DNA from: JBQTHP01 sp052389755
GTDB lineage: Bacteria > Pseudomonadota > Gammaproteobacteria > Steroidobacterales > Steroidobacteraceae
Assembly (NCBI GenBank): GCA_052389755.1
Contig: JBQTHP010000271.1
Location: 1 to 6,087 of the forward strand
Direction of reading: 5' to 3'
DNA length: 6,087 bases
In this document: piece after piece, positions 1-5,490 of the stretch
Layout: each line of letters opens with the position of its first letter
Numbering within the stretch: the first letter of the stretch is position 1
The notes under the pieces: model-generated
Told to the model about the DNA's origin: nothing
The model's input: the letters and a program-made list of their open reading frames with translations, nothing else
Databases searched by the model: none
Program-made: the position numbers and the translations under genes

Positions 1-30
1 GCTCGATGTTTAGCGCGTATCGTATTGACT

Positions 31-126
<96 letters not shown>

Positions 127-142
127 CAAGCGATGCGTCAGT

Positions 143-256
143 GGTGGCTCGCATCGGCTCCTTCCGCGACGACCAGTCGTAAACCCCGTGAGGCCCGGAA
201 GGGAGCAGCGGTAGCGACGATGTCGGGTGCCGGAAGTTCGGCTGGTGCGGGCCATC
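143..256 (+). ncRNA. ffs: 4.5S RNA, bacterial signal recognition particle RNA
   Basis: This is the RNA core of the signal recognition particle. It binds Ffh and FtsY and targets membrane proteins co-translationally. The conserved apical domain is visible at about 188-209: CCC-GGAA-GGG forms the tetraloop-capped tip (194-203), and GTGAG opposite AGCAG forms the Ffh-binding internal loop. Below it, CCG (186-188) pairs with CGG (209-211) and GTCG (176-179) with CGAC (215-218). The ends close with GGTGGCTCGCA (143-153) against TGCGGGCCATC (246-256), with GU pairs at T149-G250 and G144-T255. Length of about 114 nt fits the short Alu-less proteobacterial type. Exact termini are inferred from pairing. 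It lies between tRNA-Ser and dnaX. Confidence 0.93.
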
Positions 257-282
257 TCCCCAGGGCCTGCGGCCCACTCTCA

Positions 283-307
283 ACGGGGTTCGCGGGGCGA
301 ACCCCGT
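283..307 (+). promoter_or_regulatory. Perfect 10-bp hairpin in the dnaX leader
   Basis: ACGGGGTTCG (283-292) and CGAACCCCGT (298-307) are exact reverse complements around a 5-base loop. A smaller stem GGGCC/GGCCC (263-267, 271-275) precedes it. The hairpin ends 16 bases before the dnaX ATG and has no T-run after it, so it is not a standard intrinsic terminator. It could be a processing signal or 3' stabiliser for the SRP RNA, an inefficient terminator, or a structure that modulates dnaX translation. The pairing is seen; the role is inference. Confidence 0.4.
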
Positions 308-323
308 ACATGAGAATGCAGAT

Positions 324-1886
324 ATGACTTATCAGGCTCTCGCCCGCAAATGGCGCCCGAAGCGCTTCGCCGAGCTCGTCGGCCAGGAGCACGTGCTGCG
401 CTCGCTCGTGCATGCGCTCGATTCCGGTCGCGTGCATCACGCGTTCCTCTTCACGGGAACGCGGGGCGTGGGCAAGACGACCATCGCGCGCATCCTGGCG
501 AAGTGCCTGAACTGCGAGACCGGCGTGCGCGCCGAGCCGTGCGGCAAGTGCGCGACGTGCACCGAGATCGACTCCGGCCGGTTCGTCGATCTGATCGAAG
601 TCGACGCCGCCTCGCGCACCAAGGTGGACGACACGCGCGAGCTGCTCGACAACGTGCAGTACGCGCCCACCACGGGCCGCTACAAGGTGTACCTCATCGA
701 CGAGGTGCACATGCTCTCGACGCATTCGTTCAACGCGCTGCTGAAGACGCTCGAGGAGCCTCCGCCGCACGTGAAGTTTCTGCTGGCGACGACCGATCCG
801 CAGAAGCTGCCCGCGACCGTGCTGTCGCGCTGCCTGCAGTTCAATCTCAGGCGCCTTCCCCTCGCGCTCATCAGCGAGCGGATGAGGGTGATACTCGACG
901 CCGAAGGTGTTCCCTACGAGCCGGCGGGCGTGCGGCTCATCGCCCAGGCTGCCGACGGCAGCATGCGCGACGCCCTGTCGCTGCTCGATCAGCTCATCGC
1001 CTTCGGTGGCGGCAAGGCGGGCGAGGCCGATGCGCGCGCGATGCTCGGAACCGTCGCACGCGATCACGTGATCCGCCTCGCCGAGGCCCTCTCGGGCCTC
1101 GATCCGGCAGCGCTGATGCGTGTCGCGCGCGAGCTCGAGCAGCTCGTTCCGGACTACGCTCAGCTTCTCGACGAGCTCGCAACGCTGCTCGCGCGCGTGG
1201 CGTTGAAGCAGGCGTTCGACGACTACGAGGCCGACGAGCTCTACGCACCCGAGCTTCTCGGGCGCCTCGCGAAGGCGCTCGCACCCGAGGACGTGCAGCT
1301 CTTTTACCAGACCGCGCTCATCGGCCGTCGCGACCTCGCGCTCGCGGCCGATCCGCGCACCGGCTTCGAGATGACGCTGCTGCGCATGATCGCGTTTCGT
1401 CCGGCCGGAGATGCTGCGGCCGCGTCCGCATCGTCTACGCAGCCTGCGCGCACGCCGGCTGCGCCCGCCTCGTCCGCCTCCGCGGTACGCAGCGCTTCGT
1501 CCGAATCGGCAGCAGGCTGGGCCGGGATTCTCGCGGCGCTCGATCTGCAGGGTGCCGCGCGCCAGCTCGCGAGCCATTGCGCGCTCGTCGGCCGGCAGGG
1601 CGCCGTGGTGCGCCTCGCGCTCGATCCGCAGCACCATCTGATGCGCACCCGAGCGCAGGAAGAGAAGCTGGCGCAGGCGCTGTCGCAGCACTTCGGCGAG
1701 GCGGTGCGCGTAGAGATCGAGGTGCGGCCGGTCGAAGAGGAGACACCGGCGCAGGCCGAGCAGCGCGCGTCTGCCGAGCAGCTGGCGGCGGCGCGCAGCT
1801 CGTTCGATTCCGATCCGACCGTGCAGGCGCTCAAGGAGCGTTTCGGCGCAACACTCCTGCCGGACAGCGTCCGCCCGGTGCGATAG
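324..1886 (+). CDS. dnaX: DNA polymerase III subunit tau (clamp loader)
   Basis: This is the AAA+ motor of the clamp loader, which opens the beta clamp and, through tau, couples core polymerases and the DnaB helicase at the replication fork. The 520-residue product starts with the typical MTYQALARKWRP. It has Walker A GTRGVGKT (45-52), a four-cysteine zinc module (C64, C73, C76, C79), Walker B LIDEVH (124-129), the SRC arginine-finger motif (168-170) and a sensor-2 region GSMRDALSLLDQ (212-223). Residues about 361-397 are an Ala/Ser/Pro linker. Residues 399-520 match tau domain V, which binds the polymerase alpha subunit, ending in the typical DPTVQALKERFGATL segment. It is shorter than the 643-residue E. 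coli protein, mostly in the linker. No A-rich slippery heptamer is seen, so a separate gamma form is not predicted. A weak purine tract (312-315) precedes the ATG. It is the first gene of the dnaX-ybaB-recR operon. Confidence 0.98.
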   Translation: MTYQALARKWRPKRFAELVGQEHVLRSLVHALDSGRVHHAFLFTGTRGVGKTTIARILAKCLNCETGVRAEPCGKCATCTEIDSGRFVDLIEVDAASRTKVDDTRELLDNVQYAPTTGRYKVYLIDEVHMLSTHSFNALLKTLEEPPPHVKFLLATTDPQKLPATVLSRCLQFNLRRLPLALISERMRVILDAEGVPYEPAGVRLIAQAADGSMRDALSLLDQLIAFGGGKAGEADARAMLGTVARDHVIRLAEALSGLDPAALMRVARELEQLVPDYAQLLDELATLLARVALKQAFDDYEADELYAPELLGRLAKALAPEDVQLFYQTALIGRRDLALAADPRTGFEMTLLRMIAFRPAGDAAAASASSTQPARTPAAPASSASAVRSASSESAAGWAGILAALDLQGAARQLASHCALVGRQGAVVRLALDPQHHLMRTRAQEEKLAQALSQHFGEAVRVEIEVRPVEEETPAQAEQRASAEQLAAARSSFDSDPTVQALKERFGATLLPDSVRPVR

Positions 1887-1917
1887 ATTTCTCGAATTGA
1901 CGGGAGCACTGAAACTC

Positions 1918-2241
1918 ATGCGGGGCAACATCGGCGACTTGATGAAGCAGGCGCAGGCCGTGCAGGCGAACATGCAGAAGGTGCAGGCGGAGATCGCGGC
2001 CCTCGAGGTCGTCGGCGAGTCCGGCGGCGGCATGGTGAAGATCACGATGAGCGGCAAGCACGAAGTGAAGCGCGTACAGATCGAGCCGGCGATCGCCTCC
2101 GAGGATCGCGAGATGCTCGAGGATCTGATCGCGGCTGCGGTGAACGACGCCGTCCACAAGGTCGAAGCGCGCACGCAGGAGAAGATGGCGAGCGTCATGG
2201 CCGGCATGCAGCTGCCGCCGGGCATGAAGCTGCCGTTCTAG
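1918..2241 (+). CDS. ybaB: YbaB/EbfC family nucleoid-associated protein
   Basis: This small DNA-binding protein forms a homodimer shaped like tweezers and is almost always encoded between dnaX and recR, as here. From ATG 1918 it has 107 residues, close to E. coli YbaB (109). It begins MRGNIGDLMKQAQ, aligning with the family start. The long N-terminal helix (about 4-30), the ESGGGMVKITMSG strands (34-46) and the conserved tail EKMASVMAGMQLPPGMKLPF (88-107) are all present. An in-frame TTG at 1897 would add seven residues, but the ATG matches the family and has GGGAG at 1902-1906, a somewhat long 11-base spacing. It lies 31 bases after dnaX and 15 bases before recR, so co-transcription is very likely. 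Its precise cellular role is less settled than its fold; links to recombination and repair are inferred from linkage. Confidence 0.96.
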   Translation: MRGNIGDLMKQAQAVQANMQKVQAEIAALEVVGESGGGMVKITMSGKHEVKRVQIEPAIASEDREMLEDLIAAAVNDAVHKVEARTQEKMASVMAGMQLPPGMKLPF

Positions 2242-2256
2242 AGCAGCATCCGGCAG

Positions 2257-2856
2257 ATGCAGCACTCACCGAATCTCGCTCGCCTCATCGAAGCGTTGCG
2301 CTCCCTGCCCGGCGTCGGACCGAAGACCGCGCAGCGCATGGCGTTTCATCTGCTGCAGGAGGGGCGCGCCGGTGCGCAGGCGCTTGCCGCGACGCTCGCC
2401 ACGGCACTCCAGACGGTGGGACGCTGCCGCCGCTGCCGCATGCTCACCGAAGGCGAGCTCTGCGCGATCTGCGCAGCCCCGCAGCGCGATGCGACGCTGC
2501 TGTGCGTCGTCGAATCACCCGCCGACGTCGTCGCGGTCGAGCAGTCGGGCAGCTTTCGTGGCTGCTACTTCGTTCTGATGGGCCACCTGTCGCCGCTCGA
2601 CGGCATCGGCCCGGAACAGCTCGGCGTGCGCGACCTCGAGAGCCGGCTCGCGGAAGGACAGATCCGGGAGCTCATCGTTGCGACCAACCCGACCGTAGAA
2701 GGCGAAGCGACGGCTCACTTCCTGAGCGAGATTGCGGCGCGCCGCGGCGTGCGCGCGAGCCGCATCGCGCACGGAGTGCCGATCGGCGGTGAGCTCGAGT
2801 ACGTGGACGGCGGCACGCTTGCGCACGCGTTCGCCGGGCGCCAGGCGCTCACGTAA
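2257..2856 (+). CDS. recR: Recombination mediator protein RecR
   Basis: RecR works with RecO (and RecF) to load RecA onto SSB-coated single-stranded DNA at gaps and stalled forks. The 199-residue product is essentially full length (E. coli has 201). Visible parts in order are the helix-hairpin-helix LRSLPGVGPKTAQRMAFHLL (14-33), the C4 zinc finger (C57, C60, C69, C72), the Toprim domain starting at VVESPADV (84-91) with its acidic glutamate, the motif NPTVEGEATA (144-153), and the C-terminal AHGVPIGGELEYVDGGTLAHAFAGR (171-195) with Walker-like character. The ATG at 2257 gives the canonical MQxSP start; its Shine-Dalgarno is poor, suggesting translational coupling to ybaB 15 bases upstream. 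It is the last gene of the operon and converges on rsgA. Confidence 0.98.
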   Translation: MQHSPNLARLIEALRSLPGVGPKTAQRMAFHLLQEGRAGAQALAATLATALQTVGRCRRCRMLTEGELCAICAAPQRDATLLCVVESPADVVAVEQSGSFRGCYFVLMGHLSPLDGIGPEQLGVRDLESRLAEGQIRELIVATNPTVEGEATAHFLSEIAARRGVRASRIAHGVPIGGELEYVDGGTLAHAFAGRQALT

Positions 2857-2864
2857 CGGCCCTG

Positions 2865-2891
2865 TAGGAGCCTGTCCGGCTATCCTAGCCG
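2865..2891. terminator. Competing stem-loops between convergent recR and rsgA
   Basis: TAGGAGCC (2865-2872) pairs with GGCT (2878-2881) and CCTA (2884-2887), with AT bulged. Alternatively CGGCTA (2877-2882) pairs perfectly with TAGCCG (2886-2891). The two structures share bases and cannot form together. They fill the 28-base space between the recR stop and the rsgA stop, overlapping the latter, which is where a shared bidirectional terminator would lie. There is no T-run on either side, so intrinsic termination is only a guess. Confidence 0.35.
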
Positions 2892-3796
2892 CGGCCCGGC
2901 CCGCGCGCCGTCGTCAACTCCTCGTAGAGCCTTCTCAGGCGTCGGTAGCTCTCGTAGCGCCGCGCGTGCAGCGTGCCGCTCTCGGCGGCCGCGCGCACGG
3001 CACAGTCGGGCTCCCGCATGTGGCGGCAATCGGCGAATCGGCATTCGGACGCCCGCTGCTCGACGTCCGGAAAACCGAGGCTGCGCGGCTCGAGCCGATC
3101 GATCGCGGGCGCGAAATCCCGCACGCCGGGCGAATCGATGAGATGCCCGCCATCGGGCAAGTCATACAGCCGCGACGCGGTCGTGGTGTGCCGGCCCTCC
3201 GTTTCGCGCACGAGCTCGCCGGTCGCCGCCTCCGCCCCCGGCACCATGCGTCGCACGAGTGAGGACTTGCCCACGCCCGACTGTCCGACGAGCACGGCCG
3301 TCTGGTCGCGGCACGTCGCGATCAGCGCGTCGAGCCCGTGCGATTCACGGACCGAGCACTCGAGCGTGGGAAACCCGGCTCGGGCGTATTCGCCGAGCTC
3401 GCGTTGCAGCTCGGCATCGATGCCGAGATCGCTCTTGTTCGCGACGAGCTTCGCGTCGATCCCGCCGGATGCGGCGGCAGCGAGATAGCGGTCGACGACG
3501 AAGAGGTCCGTTTGCGGCCGCGGCGCGCACACGACGAGCAGCAGCGACAGGTTCGCGCAGACGGCTTCGGATGCCCCGCGGCGGCTCGAGCGGTACAGCG
3601 CGGTTCGCCGCGGCAACGCCTCGATCACGTGGATCTCTCCTTGCCCGCCGCGCTCGCAGCGCACGCGATCGCCGCACACGATCGCGACGCCGCGGCCGAA
3701 GGGCCGTGCCTTGTGAACGACGCTCGCTGCATCGCGCACGAGCACGTGACGGCCGAAAGCGGCGATGACGGCGGCTTCGAACGGCGGCTGGTGCAT
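2885..3796 (-). CDS. rsgA: Small ribosomal subunit biogenesis GTPase RsgA
   Basis: RsgA (YjeQ) is a circularly permuted GTPase that binds the immature 30S subunit late in assembly and whose GTPase is stimulated by the subunit. The 303-residue protein shows an N-terminal OB-fold (about 1-65, with GRHVLVRDA and GDRVRCE). The permuted GTPase motifs follow in the diagnostic order: G4 NKSD (120-123), G1 GQSGVGKSS (171-179), G2-region threonines HTTT (203-206) and G3 DSPG (221-224). The C-terminal zinc site is C252, C257, H259 and C265. It is a little shorter than E. coli RsgA, mainly at the N terminus. ATG 3796 starts the OB-fold correctly; no clear Shine-Dalgarno precedes it. It is divergent from orn, a conserved proteobacterial arrangement, and convergent with recR. 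Confidence 0.97.
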   Translation of the reverse strand: MHQPPFEAAVIAAFGRHVLVRDAASVVHKARPFGRGVAIVCGDRVRCERGGQGEIHVIEALPRRTALYRSSRRGASEAVCANLSLLLVVCAPRPQTDLFVVDRYLAAAASGGIDAKLVANKSDLGIDAELQRELGEYARAGFPTLECSVRESHGLDALIATCRDQTAVLVGQSGVGKSSLVRRMVPGAEAATGELVRETEGRHTTTASRLYDLPDGGHLIDSPGVRDFAPAIDRLEPRSLGFPDVEQRASECRFADCRHMREPDCAVRAAAESGTLHARRYESYRRLRRLYEELTTARGPGRG

Positions 3797-3822
3797 GGCG
3801 GAAGGGCGCGCGACGGGGCGGC

Positions 3823-3851
3823 AGATTAGCCTTTGCTAGAATGCTGCTCAA
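3823..3851 (-). promoter_or_regulatory. Candidate sigma-70 promoter for rsgA
   Basis: Read on the minus strand, TTGAGC (3851-3846) and TAATCT (3828-3823) are separated by exactly 17 bases, matching 4/6 and 3/6 of the -35 and -10 consensus. Transcription would start near 3816, about 20 bases before the rsgA ATG. The box quality is modest; position and spacing are the main support. It overlaps the orn promoter candidate on the other strand. Confidence 0.35.
3834..3842 (+). promoter_or_regulatory. Candidate extended -10 promoter for orn
   Basis: TGCTAGAAT contains the extended -10 dinucleotide TG one base before TAGAAT, which matches the TATAAT consensus at five of six positions. It is 24 bases upstream of the orn ATG, giving a short leader of roughly 18 bases. 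No good -35 lies 17 bases upstream, which is tolerated in extended -10 promoters. This AT-rich patch stands out in an otherwise very GC-rich region. Confidence 0.5.
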
Positions 3852-3866
3852 CCAACGGCGGCGTGC

Positions 3867-4433
3867 ATGGCGATCGGCGATCAGCTTATCTGGATCGATC
3901 TCGAGATGACGGGCCTCTCGCCCGAGAACGACGTGATCATCGAGATCGCGACCGTCGTCACGTCGAGCGACCTCGGGGTGCTCGCCGAGGGCCCGAATCT
4001 GGCCATCCACCAGCCCGACGCGGTGCTCGAGCGCATGGACGACTGGAACCATCGTCAGCACGGCGCATCGGGGCTCACCGCACGGGTGAAGGCGAGCAGT
4101 ATCACCACCGCGGAAGCGGAATCCCGAACGCTCGCGTTCCTCGCGGTGCATGCGATGCCCGGCGGCTCCCCGATGTGCGGCAACAGCGTCTGCCAGGATC
4201 GGCGCTTCCTCGCCCGCCACATGCCGATGCTGGAGCGTTTTTTCCATTACCGGAATCTCGACGTGAGCACGGTGAAGGAGCTGGCGCGACGCTGGGCGCC
4301 GCCCGTGGCCGCCGATCTCGTCAAGGAGAGCGCACACCTCGCGCTCGCCGACATCCACGAATCGATCCGCGAGCTTCGCTACTATCGAGCACGACTCTTC
4401 GCGCCGGCCTTTGCCGGCAAGGACGCCGTCTGA
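3867..4433 (+). CDS. orn: Oligoribonuclease (DEDDh 3'-5' exoribonuclease)
   Basis: Orn degrades the two- to five-nucleotide RNA fragments left by other ribonucleases, and dinucleotides including pGpG from cyclic-di-GMP turnover, in the cytoplasm. The 188-residue protein has the family's usual length. All five DEDDh residues are visible: D11 and E13 in IWIDLEMTGL, D111 in CGNSVCQDRRFL, and H157 and D162 in the HLALADI motif. The metal-binding set is therefore complete and activity is expected. It is divergent from rsgA. The ATG at 3867 gives the expected short N terminus, with little Shine-Dalgarno. Its TGA stop (4431-4433) overlaps the probable CTG start of the downstream dehydratase, implying translational coupling. 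Confidence 0.98.
   Translation: MAIGDQLIWIDLEMTGLSPENDVIIEIATVVTSSDLGVLAEGPNLAIHQPDAVLERMDDWNHRQHGASGLTARVKASSITTAEAESRTLAFLAVHAMPGGSPMCGNSVCQDRRFLARHMPMLERFFHYRNLDVSTVKELARRWAPPVAADLVKESAHLALADIHESIRELRYYRARLFAPAFAGKDAV
4419..4423 (+). promoter_or_regulatory. Ribosome binding site deciding the dehydratase start
   Basis: AAGGA at 4419-4423, inside the end of orn, is the strongest Shine-Dalgarno match seen near a gene start here. It sits six bases before CTG 4430 and has no ATG, GTG or TTG in the dehydratase frame at usable distance. This is the main evidence for initiation at CTG. Confidence 0.6.
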
Positions 4434-5407
4434 CAGCCCCCGCGGCGAGATCCGAGCCGCGATTCGCGGACGTCGTCGCCGCTCGCGATCGCATCGCGCC
4501 GTTCATCGAGCGCACGCCCGTGATGCGCTCGGCCGCGTTCGACGCGCGCTGTGGCCGCGAGGTGTATTTCAAGTGCGAGAACCTCCAGAAGGGTGGCTCA
4601 TTCAAGCTGCGCGGCGCGATGAACGCGGTTCTGTGCCTGCCGGAGCGCGGCCGGGGGATGTCGGTCGCGACGCATTCTTCGGGTAATCACGGCACCGCTC
4701 TCGCGCTCGCCGCGCGCGCCCACGGCTTGCGCGCCACCGTCGTCGCGCCGCGCGATTCCGCGCGCCCGAAGCTCGCCGCCATCGAACGCGCCGGCGCTCG
4801 CGTCGTCCTCTGTGATCCGGGCCTCGCGGCACGGGAGGCTGCGCTCGCGGATCTGCTGTTGAGCGAGCCCGCGCACGTCGTGCATCCGTTCGAAGATCCG
4901 GACGTGATCGCCGGACAGGGGACCGCGGCGCTCGAGCTGCTCGCGGAATTCGCCGATCTCGAGGTGGTGAGCGTGCCGATCGGCGGGGGCGGCCTGATCG
5001 GCGGTACTGCGATCGCCGTGAAAGAGATTACGCCGCGGTGTCGGGTGATCGGCGCGGAGCCTGAGCAGGCAGACGATGCGTCGCGATCCTTCCGCACGGG
5101 AACGCGGGTGGGCATCAGGGCGCCTAAGACGATCGCCGACGGGCTGCGCGGATCGATCGGGGCGCTGAACTTCATCCTGCTGCAGCGGCTCGTCGACGAC
5201 GTCGTCACCGTCTCCGAGCGCGACATCATCGCCGCGATGCGCATCGTGCTGCAGGATCTCAAGCTGCTCATCGAGCCTTCCTCTGCGGTGCCGGTCGCCG
5301 CGCTGCTCGCGGGTGCATTCGGTTCGGCGCGACGGATCGGTATCGTGCTCTCCGGCGGCAATGCCGATCTCGAAGCCTGCCCGTTCCTGCGCGGCGATGC
5401 GCGATGA
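4430..5407 (+). CDS. PLP-dependent threonine/serine dehydratase family protein
   Basis: This fold-type II pyridoxal-phosphate enzyme most resembles threonine/serine dehydratases and serine racemases, which deaminate or racemise hydroxy amino acids in the cytoplasm. From CTG 4430 it has 325 residues, a normal length for the single-domain form without an ACT domain. It shows FKCENLQKGGSFKLRGA (47-63) with the predicted Schiff-base lysine K59, the substrate loop SSGNHG (83-88), the phosphate-binding GGGGL loop (186-189 plus L), KTIADGLR (233-240), EPSSAVPVAALL (282-293) and SGGN (308-311). No canonical start precedes GTG 4520/ATG 4523, which would cut off the conserved ADVVAARDRIAPFIERTP segment, so CTG with its AAGGA site is preferred. 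It overlaps orn (CTGA) and the GFA remnant (ATGA). Exact substrate cannot be decided: catabolic threonine dehydratase, serine racemase and hydroxyaspartate dehydratase all share these motifs. Confidence 0.9.
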   Translation: MTAPAARSEPRFADVVAARDRIAPFIERTPVMRSAAFDARCGREVYFKCENLQKGGSFKLRGAMNAVLCLPERGRGMSVATHSSGNHGTALALAARAHGLRATVVAPRDSARPKLAAIERAGARVVLCDPGLAAREAALADLLLSEPAHVVHPFEDPDVIAGQGTAALELLAEFADLEVVSVPIGGGGLIGGTAIAVKEITPRCRVIGAEPEQADDASRSFRTGTRVGIRAPKTIADGLRGSIGALNFILLQRLVDDVVTVSERDIIAAMRIVLQDLKLLIEPSSAVPVAALLAGAFGSARRIGIVLSGGNADLEACPFLRGDAR

Positions 5408-5490
5408 TCGCTCACCGCGGCGGGTGTCACTGCGGTGCCGTGTCCTTCGAGGTGGACGCGCCGGCGCGGCTCGCTGCGCTCGAGTGCAAT
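5404..5490 (+). pseudogene. GFA/CENP-V family protein, 5' fragment cut by an insertion
   Basis: Twenty-nine codons of a glutathione-dependent formaldehyde-activating (GFA)-like family gene remain. The product begins MIAHRGGCHCGAVSFEV, with the GGCHCGAV zinc-ligand motif (C8, C10), and reaches the ALECN segment at 25-29, where the family normally continues with a second cysteine pair. Instead the reading frame runs through 14 unrelated codons to TAA at 5530-5532. The family is usually about 110-180 residues, so the zinc site and most of the fold are missing. The start overlaps the dehydratase stop (ATGA), so it was the third gene of the orn-dehydratase operon. The sequence from about 5491 on belongs to an IS element, which explains the break. 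Family identity rests on a short but characteristic stretch. Confidence 0.83.

Noticed and set aside
1..30. A possible tRNA promoter in the first 30 bases
   Set aside because: Only weak TATCGT-like sequence is present and the -35 region would be outside the window, so nothing can be supported.
1897..1917. TTG start for ybaB adding seven residues
   Set aside because: ATG 1918 gives the family's normal N terminus and length, and the GGGAG sequence at 1902-1906 would lie inside the longer version.
138..2225. A 695-codon open frame on the minus strand opposite ffs, dnaX and ybaB
   Set aside because: It is an antisense shadow created by GC-rich codon usage. It is Arg-rich, has no recognisable domain, and lies opposite unmistakable genes and an RNA gene.
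3833..5407. A 524-codon version of the dehydratase starting upstream of orn
   Set aside because: The first ~200 residues are Arg/Pro/His-rich out-of-frame translation of orn. Family similarity begins only after the orn stop, so this is a false extension caused by the missing canonical start.
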